From the NCBI GenBank assembly GCA_965214675.1, contig OZ243969.1, positions 1,488,001 through 1,552,000 on the forward strand: a DNA stretch of 64,000 nucleotides. The letters run 5' to 3'. Numbering within the stretch: the first letter of the stretch is position 1; every line of letters starts with the position of its first letter. The stretch is from WTFY01 sp965214675 (GTDB taxonomy: Bacteria; Pseudomonadota; Gammaproteobacteria; UBA4575). The position numbers and the translations under genes were made by a program. The notes beneath the pieces are model-generated. The model searched no databases. It was given only the letters and a program-made list of their open reading frames with translations, and had not been told where the DNA came from. Below are positions 8,439 to 16,976 of this stretch, one piece after another.

Positions 8439-9599
8439 TCAGGGCCAAAGAGTGTGCTCGATGAGCGCCTGGTGCAAACGGGCGACGGGCCACACCTCGA
8501 TTCCGTCTTGGGTCCGGAAAGATCGCTCACCGCCGTAGACCAGCACCCGTTGCACCAGTCGCGGGAGTGCTGCGACTGCACGCAGCCCCTGCAGCATGCC
8601 GGTGTGGTAGCGGGGCTGGGACTTGACCTCGATCGCCGCCAGATCACCGCCCCGGCGCAGCAGGAAGTCGACCTCCGTGCGGTTCGCAGGGTGCGGTGCC
8701 CAGTAGAGCAACTCATCGAACAACTCACCTTCCTCGGCGTGTGCGCGCAAAAGGTGCAGCACCCAGCCCTCGAGAAGTACACCGCGCTCCTCCGGTGCGA
8801 TCGGCCCGTGCAGCTTCTTCACCGCACGAACCAGGCCGGGGTCCACCCAGTAGAGCTTCGGATGGCGGCGCTCCCGCGCCCGAAGCCGCGGCTGGAACGC
8901 CGGCAGGCGATAGGCAAGCAGCGTGTCCTCAAGGATGTCCAGGTAGCCCTGCACCGTGGTGCGCGCGACGCCACAGTCGCGTGCAATCCCGGAGATGCTC
9001 ACGACCTGGCCATGGCAGAGTGCCGCGATCGGCAAAAAGCGGGCGAACCCCGGGAGATTTCGTACCAGCCCCTCAGCCCGGATTTCCTCGCGCAGATAGA
9101 GCCTGACATAGCTCTCGAGTACCGCGCGGCGCTCTTCGGCCACCCAGACCAGGGGGAGGGTTCCCGTATCCAGGGCGACCTCGAGGTCGAAGTCATCGCC
9201 AAGCTCAGCCGGGGTCAGGGGATGCATGGTCTTGTGAAGTGCACGGCCGGCGAGCAGGTTAACACCTGCTGCCTTGAGCTTTCGCGCGCTCGATCCGAGC
9301 AGGGCAAATTTGAGTCGTTGGTCCTCGATATGACGGTGCACTTCGTTGAGCAGATTGGGAAGACGCTGGATCTCGTCGACCACTACCCAGCTGCCGGGCG
9401 GTGCCGACTGAAGGTCCGCAGCAAACAGGGACGGATCGGCGAGATAATCCTGGTAGCGGGCCTCATCGAGAAGATCGATGCGCCGCGCACCGGAAAGCTG
9501 CTGACGCGCCCAGGCGCTCTTGCCCACCCCGCGAACACCGAGGAGAAAGAAGCTTTGTCCAGGCGGTCTGGTCAGCCGGGGATAGAGATTTTCTAACAT
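8439..9599 (-). CDS. AAA_14/DUF4143 ATPase
   Basis: A 386-residue P-loop ATPase of the common AAA_14 plus DUF4143 architecture. It has a Walker A (GVRGVGKSAW) near residues 22-31, a Walker B-like VVVDEIQRLP near residues 74-83, a wHTH-like segment, and a C-terminal nuclease-like fold with TEVDFLLRRGG and AIEVKSQPRYHTG. The last motif carries the E-x-K of PD-(D/E)xK domains. These proteins are widespread as accessory genes and their biological role is unclear. The start is the ATG followed by LENLYPR; a TTG 18 nt upstream is less typical. It sits alone at the left edge of the cargo block and is not an ICE core gene. Confidence 0.9.
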   Translation of the reverse strand: MLENLYPRLTRPPGQSFFLLGVRGVGKSAWARQQLSGARRIDLLDEARYQDYLADPSLFAADLQSAPPGSWVVVDEIQRLPNLLNEVHRHIEDQRLKFALLGSSARKLKAAGVNLLAGRALHKTMHPLTPAELGDDFDLEVALDTGTLPLVWVAEERRAVLESYVRLYLREEIRAEGLVRNLPGFARFLPIAALCHGQVVSISGIARDCGVARTTVQGYLDILEDTLLAYRLPAFQPRLRARERRHPKLYWVDPGLVRAVKKLHGPIAPEERGVLLEGWVLHLLRAHAEEGELFDELLYWAPHPANRTEVDFLLRRGGDLAAIEVKSQPRYHTGMLQGLRAVAALPRLVQRVLVYGGERSFRTQDGIEVWPVARLHQALIEHTLWP

Positions 9600-9902
9600 A
9601 GTACCGTCATATTTCAAAGCAATATAACGGCATCATGTCAAAGAGATGCGAACGAGTCAATGCGACCCCGGGGCATCGCCCAGATTGAAAATCACTCAAT
9701 CCAAGCCCTTTTATCAAACCGGGACACTGCACAGTCTCGCGAGGAGACCTGCGTACATGAGGCCTGTGTCCTCCCGCAAAGTGCCTTGCGGGATTGACGG
9801 TACGCAACATGGACTCCCCTGGTGTTCGGATTGCATTTGCAGGGGGATCGCCCTTATATTCAAATCCAGACAACACGTGCCTGTCCACAAGGCCAAACCG
9901 CC
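9600..9902. other. Divergent intergenic region with a small stem-loop
   Basis: Lies between the divergent ATPase and esterase genes, so it should carry both promoters. A 7-bp inverted repeat (CCCGCAA at 9773-9779, TTGCGGG at 9786-9792) could be an operator or a terminator. No gene is seen. Confidence 0.4.
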
Positions 9903-10727
9903 ATGAAGATCCGCTGGCCCGTATTCGCACTGCTGCTGTGTGCCCTCGCAAGCCCTGTGAGTGCACGCGTGCTGCTCGTCTTCGGCGACAGCCTGAGCAC
10001 GGCCTTTGGCATGGACGAGACGCAGGGCTGGGTCCATCTCCTGGGAGAGCGCCTGCAAGACAAGTATCCCGCCACCCGCATCCTCAATGAGAGCGTCAAC
10101 GGCGAGACCACGAAAGGCGGACTGAAACGCCTGCCCGAGGTGCTCGAGGAGCACCGCCCGCAGGTGGTGATCCTGGAGCTCGGCGCCAACGACGGACTTC
10201 GCTTTACCCGCATCACGCGCATCCGCGAAAACCTCGAGGCGATGATTCGCATGATCCGCCAGCACGGGGCGCAGGTGGTACTCGCAGGCGTGCGCCTGCC
10301 CGGCTATTACCCGGAACGCTACCACGCGGCCTTCTTCGAGAACTACGCGCACATCGCAAAAGGGCACGGACTTGTGCTCATCCCGAACCTGCTCGAAGGC
10401 GTATCAAAGATCGAGGATGGCTTCTTGTTTGACGGCCTGCATCCGAGTGCGGCGGCCCAGCCCCACATCCTTGAAAATGTCTGGCCCCACCTGTCGGCGC
10501 TGCTACAATGCACCATGGCCCGTGCACACGAACACCCCGAGTGCAGCGACTGCAACTGCCAGTACTTTTTTGAGCACGCCAGCGAGGCACAGGTACGCGC
10601 CTGCCTGCGTATCGGTGCAGCCCCCCGTGCAAGCGATACCAGGGGATGCACGCCGCTGCACTGGACCACCTGCCACCCGATCAATCCTGCCATGGCCGAA
10701 GAACTGATGCGAGCGACCGGCCCATGA
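9903..10727 (+). CDS. Secreted GDSL/SGNH esterase with ankyrin-like C-terminal tail
   Basis: The first 200 residues are a TesA-like arylesterase/lysophospholipase. After the signal peptide come block I GDSL (nucleophile Ser), a block II Gly in NGETTKGG, block III GAND, and block V DGLHP carrying the catalytic Asp and His, so the triad is complete and the enzyme should act in the periplasm. The last ~65 residues do not belong to that fold. They match the start of the two ankyrin proteins downstream: a CQYFFEHASEAQVRACL cap-like segment followed by CTPLHW. The fusion is therefore real in this sequence and likely arose by recombination within the cluster. AAGG precedes the ATG. The stop overlaps the next ATG as ATGA. 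Confidence 0.88.
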   Translation: MKIRWPVFALLLCALASPVSARVLLVFGDSLSTAFGMDETQGWVHLLGERLQDKYPATRILNESVNGETTKGGLKRLPEVLEEHRPQVVILELGANDGLRFTRITRIRENLEAMIRMIRQHGAQVVLAGVRLPGYYPERYHAAFFENYAHIAKGHGLVLIPNLLEGVSKIEDGFLFDGLHPSAAAQPHILENVWPHLSALLQCTMARAHEHPECSDCNCQYFFEHASEAQVRACLRIGAAPRASDTRGCTPLHWTTCHPINPAMAEELMRATGP

Positions 10728-11677
10728 TTCACTGGCAACACCTCATCCGGTTGACGGCAGCCGTACTGGCACTGGCTGTGCTGGGCGCTGGCTGCAATGG
10801 CCCCTCCACGACCCGTTGCGAGGACTGGAACACGAAGGACTTCTTCCGCGAGGCCTCGGTCTCCGATGTGCGCGCCTGTCTTGAGGACGGTGCCGATCTC
10901 GGGGTGCGCAATTTCTTCGGCGAGAAGCCGATTCACGTGGCGGCCATGCACTCCAAAAAGCCTGCGGTCATTGTCGCGCTGATCGAAGCCGGCGCCGATC
11001 CCAACGGCCTGGCCGAGGAAGGCACCACGCCGTTGCACGCGGCCGTGGACATGAACGCCAACCCGGACATCATCGAAGCCCTCGGGGAGGCGGGCGCTAA
11101 CCCGAACCGCTATGACCACTACGGCTGGACGCCGCTGCATGTGGCCGTGGTCAACCCGCAGCGGGCCGTCGTGATCTCCCGTGCGCTGATTGCGATCGGG
11201 GCAGACCCCGGTGCGCGCGGCTACTACGGCACCACCGCCCTGCACCGCGCCGCACGCTACAGCGATCACCCGCAGGCCGTAATCAATCTCTTGATCGAAG
11301 CCGGTGCCGACCCCAATGCGCGCACCTTCAACGGCTCCTCACCCTTGCACTGGGCTGCGACCTACTCCGGCGGTGCCCCGGCGATCCGTGCACTGGTCGA
11401 GGCCGGCGCCAATCCCAACCTGCTCGACGGTGTGGGCTCCACGGCCCTGCACAATGCCATCCGTTTCAACGAGCGCCCGAAGTCCGTGGTCGCAGCCCTG
11501 ATCGAGGTCGGCGTCGATCCGAGCCTTCGTAATCTTACCGGCCAGACCCCCTGGGAGTACGTGCAATACTTCGACCCCGGCGAGGACACGGGTTCCTGGA
11601 AGGCCTTGCGCGACGGGTACCTCAAGATGCTGGGACGCGCATCGGCCCCTGAACCGGCCTGGGGCCCGCTGAATTGA
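10724..11677 (+). CDS. Ankyrin-repeat lipoprotein, seven 36-residue repeats
   Basis: A 317-residue lipoprotein with a lipobox Leu-Gly-Ala-Gly-Cys, a cap segment (CEDWNTKDFF) and about seven ankyrin repeats. The repeats are spaced at about 36 residues instead of 33, owing to an extra turn containing Asn-x-Pro or similar between the helices, each ending in AGADPN-like turns. Ankyrin arrays are protein-binding scaffolds; here the lipid anchor puts it in the periplasm or outer membrane. It is coupled to the esterase by an ATGA overlap, suggesting the esterase and ankyrin protein work together. Partner unknown. Confidence 0.9.
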   Translation: MIHWQHLIRLTAAVLALAVLGAGCNGPSTTRCEDWNTKDFFREASVSDVRACLEDGADLGVRNFFGEKPIHVAAMHSKKPAVIVALIEAGADPNGLAEEGTTPLHAAVDMNANPDIIEALGEAGANPNRYDHYGWTPLHVAVVNPQRAVVISRALIAIGADPGARGYYGTTALHRAARYSDHPQAVINLLIEAGADPNARTFNGSSPLHWAATYSGGAPAIRALVEAGANPNLLDGVGSTALHNAIRFNERPKSVVAALIEVGVDPSLRNLTGQTPWEYVQYFDPGEDTGSWKALRDGYLKMLGRASAPEPAWGPLN

Positions 11678-11759
11678 TCACTTTTTAACCAGTCCGCTTG
11701 CATCAGGCCCGCCGAGAGGCCATCATTGGGGTCCCATCACCCGGAATTAAAACCATAAT

Positions 11760-12455
11760 ATGAACCGGTTGTGTCGTGTATTGGTTGCCTGCGTATGCCT
11801 GGCGACCGCCAGCCAGATCGCCCTGGGCGCCTCGTGTGCACAGTGGAACTCCGAGCAATTCTTCGAACATGCCACCGTCGATGCGGTGCGTGTCTGCCTC
11901 GCCGAGGGTACCGACCCGAACGATCAAGACGAGTACGGCATCACGCCGCTGCACCGAACGGCCGGGCTCAACAGCGATGCCGGCGTGACCGTCGTGCTGC
12001 TGGAAACCGGTGCCGATCCGATGGCGCGCATGCACGAGTACGACTGGACGCCACTGCACGTGGCCGCCATGAACGACGACAACCCGGTCGGTGTAATCAC
12101 GGCCCTGGTGCGCGCCGGTGCCGACCCGAATGCGAAGGCCGTCGATGGCCTGACCCCCCTGCACATGGCCGCCGGCATGAACGCCAACCCCGAGAGCATC
12201 CAGACCGTGCTGGGCGTCGGGGGACGTCTCGATGTGAGGGGCTCGAACGGGCTGACCCCCTTGCACATAGCTGCAAGGCTCAACAAGAATCCCGCCGTGG
12301 TGGCAGCACTGCTCGCCGCAGGGGCAGATCCGAATGCACGCGATCTCGAGCACAGGACAGCGTGGGATTATGCCAGGCACAACCGCACCCTGCGCGGTAC
12401 CGAAGTCTTGGAACAGTTGAAGATGCATGTCTCCAAGGCCGCCGGGCGCTCCTGA
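11760..12455 (+). CDS. Secreted ankyrin-repeat protein, paralog of upstream gene
   Basis: A 231-residue protein with a signal peptide ending near Leu-Gly-Ala-Ser-Cys and the same cap as its neighbour (CAQWNSEQFFEHATVDAVR), followed by five repeats of the same ~36-residue type. The shared cap and repeat length show that this, the lipoprotein and the esterase tail come from one duplicated family. It lies 82 bp downstream of the lipoprotein gene with only a weak RBS, so it may have its own promoter. Sel1/ankyrin immunity proteins of secreted enzymes are one possible analogy; that is inference. Confidence 0.87.
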   Translation: MNRLCRVLVACVCLATASQIALGASCAQWNSEQFFEHATVDAVRVCLAEGTDPNDQDEYGITPLHRTAGLNSDAGVTVVLLETGADPMARMHEYDWTPLHVAAMNDDNPVGVITALVRAGADPNAKAVDGLTPLHMAAGMNANPESIQTVLGVGGRLDVRGSNGLTPLHIAARLNKNPAVVAALLAAGADPNARDLEHRTAWDYARHNRTLRGTEVLEQLKMHVSKAAGRS

Positions 12456-12968
12456 TCCGGTCTCTTTCACAGCTCCACCCCCTTAATCACTACCCTGACC
12501 CTGGCGCACCAGTTGGGGATGCCGCGCATCGGTCATCAGCTCAGTGTGCGCGAGATCGGTGTCCAGGTGGGCTATACCCGCTCGTTCTGATTAGGGCGGC
12601 AGGGTCGAGCGGGCGGACAATCCTCCCTGGGAAGTTGCCGCTTTCAGACCTGGAAACGGTCAGCCCGACAGACGATGGACTGTGCCGAACGCATTGAGCT
12701 TCCTTACCTGGAACGATCCGCACAGGGGCCGTTCGCGAACTCGCAGCCCCGCGGTCAGGACCAAAGACTCGAATGCCGATTTCGTTGCCCAGCCGTTTCA
12801 TTGCCTGGTCCCTGAACGATGCCCGCACCAGGCTTTGCCCCTGGTGTGCTGAACACCTTGCACACGTATTTCGTCAGGCCGGCATGGAGGATGCGAAGGC
12901 GGATGAAGCCTGCATCACTGATACCGAATAACGGATCAGGCCTGGCTCTCTCGATATTACTGCGTCAA
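12456..12968. other. 513-bp region of gene debris, no confident gene
   Basis: No supported gene. At about 12485-12591 the + strand reads LSVREIGVQVGY before a stop, which resembles the tail of an AraC-type HTH and may be a remnant. A 52-codon frame at 12773-12931 contains a CPWCAEHL motif but lacks an RBS. Neither is strong enough to call. The mixture suggests an insertion or deletion scar inside the ICE cargo. Confidence 0.4.
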
Positions 12969-13388
12969 TTACAGGTTACAGGTCGCGGTTGCCGAGCTCG
13001 GACTCCCCACTTCGTATGCCGTTGAGTATGGGGCAGAGCAAGCAGTACCATTGTTTGAGGCAGTACAGGTGGCCTCATCGGTGTTGGTATTGGACGTCTG
13101 AATCGTGATCGTGTGCGAACCCCTGTTTGCCAAGTTGCAGGGAAAGGAGAACTCGAAGCCAGGCTGCAGCCGCCAGTAACGATCATAGCCCTTCCACCTG
13201 ACAACGATGACCACTGCGTGACCCGGACTCTCACTGAGAGATGCTGTAAACTTTACATCCTCGCCGGAGTTGTACTGTGATGTGCCCGGTGCTGTGATCG
13301 TCGCACTCGGCGTTTGCGCCAGTGCCGGGCCTATCAGCATCCCGAGCACCAATGTGGCCAACACGGCCATCGTACGTTGTCGCATCAT
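12969..13388 (-). CDS. Small secreted protein, Ig-like beta domain, unknown function
   Basis: A 139-residue protein with a Sec signal peptide ending Ala-Leu-Ala-Gln, then one Thr/Ser-rich beta-sandwich-like domain with a Cys pair (FPCNLANRG and ATCTASN) and a further Cys near the C-terminus. The pattern SGEDVKFTASLSES is typical of bacterial Ig-like or PKD-like modules. The start is fixed by GGGGAG 7 nt before an ATG-ATG pair; a longer upstream frame has no RBS. No neighbour in the same operon. Function unknown. Confidence 0.72.
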   Translation of the reverse strand: MMRQRTMAVLATLVLGMLIGPALAQTPSATITAPGTSQYNSGEDVKFTASLSESPGHAVVIVVRWKGYDRYWRLQPGFEFSFPCNLANRGSHTITIQTSNTNTDEATCTASNNGTACSAPYSTAYEVGSPSSATATCNL

Positions 13389-13543
13389 TGAACTTCTCCC
13401 CGTTGATTCATAGCTCCCTTTACGTCGTGACCCTACCATAGCGGGGGGGGGGACAACCCTCAGGCTGGCTGACAAGGCGCTGTAAAGGCCGCCATGCAGA
13501 AGCCCATTTCAGCGGAGGAGCGATCGCCTCGAGGGACGGTACC

Positions 13544-13840
13544 GTGCTGCTGAGAGAGGCCAACCGGGCCCTGGGGCTGGCAAAAACCAGTGGATGGACG
13601 CTCCTGGCCGGTGACAGAAGTCTGCGACAAGCCGCAGAAGAGGAAGCGATTGAGGTACACGGAACGCTTTGGCTCGTGGAACGCATGGTAACCACCCAAG
13701 TGATAAATGTAGAGCAAGCGGCAACGGCTTTCGACTTGATGCGGGAGAACCACCGTCGATTGCCATGGAATGAGGTCGATGTGTTGATAGCCCAACTCGG
13801 GGCCTGGTCACTATTCAGGTTCCGTAAGCCCGCTAGATGA
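13544..13840 (+). pseudogene. 3' part of a PIN-domain (VapC/DUF3368-like) toxin gene
   Basis: The frame encodes the C-terminal half of a PIN-like nuclease: TLLAGDRSLRQAAEEE followed by IEVHGTLWLVERMV, then a helix with RRLP. The first PIN strand with its DxS motif is absent. The upstream open frame reads unrelated sequence next to a run of ten or more G residues at 13442-13452. I therefore call it a truncated toxin remnant rather than a functional gene. Its 3' end runs into the convergent Cas2-like gene with an 8-bp overlap. Confidence 0.6.
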
Positions 13841-14126
13841 TCACCTCACCGAGCAGGGGCGAGGCATAGTATCGAAGCCAGTGCGTGATGTTGGCATCGC
13901 CGATGCCCTCCCACTGGCACACCACCCGGATGACGTACAGGAAATCCCCTTCCTTGATGAGCGGCTGGAACTGGGCGTAGACCTCATAGACCTCGCGCTG
14001 CGTATAGATGAGGTAGGCGGTATCCGAGATCTTCGTATGCGGCTCGAATGTTTCGATCAACTCCACCAGCGATTCGTGATTATCCTCGTTTTCAGGACTC
14101 AGCTTGAAGATCACCATGTACGACAT
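13833..14126 (-). CDS. Cas2/VapD-like small protein (SinR-annotated family)
   Basis: A 97-residue protein that resembles the family often labelled SinR-like, which has a Cas2/VapD-type ferredoxin fold. It has an N-terminal strand MSYMVIFKLS, a helix ending before SDTAYLIYTQ, a second helix (YAQFQPLIKEG), then a DFLYVIRV strand and an aromatic tail with THWLRYY. There is no Cas1 or CRISPR array nearby, so it is not an adaptation gene. AGAGG precedes the ATG. It lies in the ICE cargo next to TIGR03747. Role unknown; a nuclease or toxin-like activity is conceivable but not shown. Confidence 0.65.
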   Translation of the reverse strand: MSYMVIFKLSPENEDNHESLVELIETFEPHTKISDTAYLIYTQREVYEVYAQFQPLIKEGDFLYVIRVVCQWEGIGDANITHWLRYYASPLLGEVII

Positions 14127-14266
14127 TACACCTCTCCCCGGGATGTCAATTAACGATTGTTTGTTCCCCTAAGTGCCAGCCTGTACCCACTCAATTGAGG
14201 GGAAGAGCACATGCGCAATTCTAGCAAGCCCACGGGTGTGCTTCCATGCCCCGGTGCTGAATCCCG

Positions 14267-14998
14267 TCACAGGTATTTCTTGAAACTGCGTGCCGACAGG
14301 GCCATGGCAAGGCCGGCCAGGGCGGCGGCCGGCAATACGATCCAGCCCGGGTGCAGGCTGACCGGCAAGGCCAGGTAGGCAACCCATGGCGCCACCAGCA
14401 AGGGTGCGATGGCGGCCCTTGCATGGTGGTAGATGAACGAGCTCTCGCGCCCGCCACCTCGCCTTCGCAAATCGCGCGCAACCAACCCATCGACCAGGCC
14501 CACGCCACCCAGCAGTACGAAGGCCGGCAGCGCAAGCACCAGGATGGCCAGGCGCACGGTGAACAGCTGCACCACCTGCTGCGCGGCGATGAGGAAATGG
14601 GAGAGTCGGTGTACGATCCGGTGTACGCGCGCAAGGTAGGTTCTCGATGCAGGCTCGGGGTTTGCCGCGGCCCAGTGTGTGAGGCCTGCGACCCCGGTGA
14701 TTTCAAGAAAGCGCCGTGCACGATCGCGTGCATCCTCAACAAAACCTGCAGGATCCCCGGTCACCAGGCTGTGCTCGAGTTCGAAGGCCACCAGCGCGAT
14801 CTCGTAGTCGAGCATGTCCGCGCTGTGGGTGATGCCCTGATCCTGCCACCAGTACACCATGCCGACCCATTCGAGCACGATGGACAGGATGAGCGAGAGC
14901 ACGAGCCAGGCGAGTGCACGGCACAGCCCCTGTACGAGGTGGGTGAGCACTCCTCGTCTTGCGCCCGGGTGTGCGGGCGTCGTACGCGAGTCAGGCAC
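14267..14998 (-). CDS. ICE membrane protein (TIGR03747 family)
   Basis: A membrane protein of about 243 residues with a large hydrophobic N-terminal pair of helices (LAWLVLSLILSIVLEWVGM), a soluble Ala/Arg-rich middle, and three further hydrophobic stretches. It contains the family motif GLVDGLVARDLRRRGGGRESSF ahead of a conserved Tyr-His-His. It always follows TraD in these ICEs. I place the start at the GTG at 14998, overlapping the TraD stop by 8 bp; longer frames read antisense-like sequence through the TraD C-terminus and are not credible. Confidence 0.85.
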   Translation of the reverse strand: MPDSRTTPAHPGARRGVLTHLVQGLCRALAWLVLSLILSIVLEWVGMVYWWQDQGITHSADMLDYEIALVAFELEHSLVTGDPAGFVEDARDRARRFLEITGVAGLTHWAAANPEPASRTYLARVHRIVHRLSHFLIAAQQVVQLFTVRLAILVLALPAFVLLGGVGLVDGLVARDLRRRGGGRESSFIYHHARAAIAPLLVAPWVAYLALPVSLHPGWIVLPAAALAGLAMALSARSFKKYL

Positions 14999-16976
14999 GG
15001 GGAGTGCGAGAGAACCCTGAGTGCGGCCTTGCGGCGTGTGCACGCTGCATCCCCTGCGCGATTTCTGCAAGCTCTTCGGGAAGTGCGCGCTCAGGCGCGG
15101 CCTCCAGCAACGGCATGCGCAGCTTCCACAGCTGGCCACCCTCGAGCAGCGCGAAGGCCTGGCCCTTGGGCAGGGCGATGAGCTCGGCCGGGCTCAGCAT
15201 GGGCGCCTTGAAGACGCTGATGCGGTCCTCGTTACGCGAGCGAAAGTCGATGCCGGAGGCAGGTTCTGCCGAATCGTTCACGCCGGAGACGCTCATCAGG
15301 GTATGCACCTCGACCTCGGGGAGCTGGTCGGTCAGCATGCGCGCAGTGGCGAGCTCCTTGACGCGCAGCATGATCAGCGTGTTGAAGTTGCCGGCCACCT
15401 GGCCGGCCTTGGCACGGTTGCCGATGCGCGCCTCGACGTCCGACCAGGTCTGCGTGTAGGCCGTCACCTGGAAGCCGGCGCCGCCGGCCTTGTTCAGCAG
15501 CGGCACGAATTCATCGCCGATCAGCTCGTTGAACTCATCGGCATGGATGCTGACCGAGGGGCGTTGATCCCCACCGTGTCCATCGCCCGTGCCATGCTTG
15601 TAGATGTGTCCCGCGACCGAGACCAGGTCGGCGAACATGGAGTTGCCGACCGCACTTGCGACCGTGGTATCGCTCAGCGCATCCAGGCCCACGTACACGA
15701 TGGCGCGCCTTCGGATCACGTCCAGCCACTCGAAGATCGGGCGCACATCACCGCCCTCCTCTCCAGGCGAGATGAGTTCTGCGATGGCACCCGTGGTGAG
15801 CTTCTCCATCAGTGGCCCGACCGAGCTCACGATCTTGTCGAAGTAGGTGCGGTCGTACTTGAAGGCGCTGATCAGGCCATCGAGCACCGGGTCGTAGCGC
15901 GTGTGCCCGGGCAGGTAGCGCATCAGTGCGATGGCGCGCGCCGAGCGCCCGCGAAGCGCAGCCGGCAGGTTGCGCTCCTTGATGGAGTCTGCGATCTCGC
16001 CGACGCGCTTGCGCCAGCCGGGCGCGCCCGTTCGTGCAAGGTGGTCCTCGGCGTACTCGATGAACAGCGGCTCGATGTCGTTGATGTAGCGATTCACCTG
16101 GCGGTAGTTGGGGGTGCGCCCAAGTGCGACCAGGGCACGGGCGATGATGTTGACGAAGCGCCAGGCGAATTCGCGAAAGGCCGCGGAGTTGCCCTCGTTC
16201 GGCAACTGGTTGGCGATGCGCGTTGCGACCTCGGTGATGCGCGAAAAATTGCCGATGGCGTTGTAGCGCGCAGAGTACTCGGGAAAGCCCAGGTGGAACA
16301 CGAAGAAGTCGCGGTGGCGATGTACGCGTCTTGCTTGCGCGTACACCCGGCGCAACAGCCCGGCATCGCCTTTCGGGTCGAACACGATCACGGTATCGCC
16401 ACGCGCGATGTCCTGTGCGATCAGCAGCTCGGCAAGACGCGTCTTGCCAACGCGCGTGGTGCCGAGTACCAGGGTGTGCCCGACGCGCTCGCCACGATCC
16501 ATCCACACGGTGCGCTCACGCGGTTCCACGCCGTGCAGGGCGGGCTGGCCACCGAGGGCCTTGCGTGATGTGGCAGCGGATGCACGTCGATGCAGGAGGC
16601 GGTACAGGGCCGGCGGTTGCAGGTAGTGCTGCACTGCAGGGTGCAGGGTGTCCCGAAGGCGCTGCGTGTGTTTCTGACTCCAGCGAAAGCCGCGCCCGAG
16701 AAACACCTTGTGTGCACGTTGCGGGATGCATGCACACGAGAAGCGGTAGTGCGAAAGGCGGGTCAGGCGGGCCCGGTAGCGAAGCACACGAAGGCCCTGG
16801 GCGGTGCGCACCAGGCCAAGGGCGCCCAGCAGGACTGCACACCCGACACCCAGTCCACCCGGCAGCACCAGCAGTTGCGGTGCGAGCAGTGCCAGGGCCG
16901 CGCAGGCGAAGGCCACGAGTGCGGAGTACAGCTCGACCGCAGGGCGAAGCAGCGCCTCCACCGGATACGCGCTCAC
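14991..16976 (-). CDS. traD: Type IV coupling protein TraD (TIGR03743, SXT-TraD type)
   Basis: A 661-residue hexameric DNA pump that links the relaxosome to the secretion channel. Two N-terminal transmembrane helices (about 17-34 and 40-56) anchor it; Walker A (GTTRVGKT) is at 172-179 and Walker B with HADEFNEL is near 474-481. A C-terminal acidic/Ala-rich tail would contact accessory proteins. GTG start overlaps the stop of the TIGR03765 gene as GTGA, and the stop overlaps the TIGR03747 start. Length and motifs are complete, so this component should be functional even though no relaxase gene is visible. Confidence 0.94.
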   Translation of the reverse strand: MSAYPVEALLRPAVELYSALVAFACAALALLAPQLLVLPGGLGVGCAVLLGALGLVRTAQGLRVLRYRARLTRLSHYRFSCACIPQRAHKVFLGRGFRWSQKHTQRLRDTLHPAVQHYLQPPALYRLLHRRASAATSRKALGGQPALHGVEPRERTVWMDRGERVGHTLVLGTTRVGKTRLAELLIAQDIARGDTVIVFDPKGDAGLLRRVYAQARRVHRHRDFFVFHLGFPEYSARYNAIGNFSRITEVATRIANQLPNEGNSAAFREFAWRFVNIIARALVALGRTPNYRQVNRYINDIEPLFIEYAEDHLARTGAPGWRKRVGEIADSIKERNLPAALRGRSARAIALMRYLPGHTRYDPVLDGLISAFKYDRTYFDKIVSSVGPLMEKLTTGAIAELISPGEEGGDVRPIFEWLDVIRRRAIVYVGLDALSDTTVASAVGNSMFADLVSVAGHIYKHGTGDGHGGDQRPSVSIHADEFNELIGDEFVPLLNKAGGAGFQVTAYTQTWSDVEARIGNRAKAGQVAGNFNTLIMLRVKELATARMLTDQLPEVEVHTLMSVSGVNDSAEPASGIDFRSRNEDRISVFKAPMLSPAELIALPKGQAFALLEGGQLWKLRMPLLEAAPERALPEELAEIAQGMQRAHAARPHSGFSRTPRA

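Noticed and set aside
12485..12591. AraC-type HTH tail
   Set aside because: Only the LSVREIGVQVGY stretch fits and it stops before the second HTH; kept as debris in the region note.
15021..16568. 515-codon + strand frame opposite traD
   Set aside because: Antisense shadow of a GC-rich gene; composition follows traD third positions and no domain is visible.
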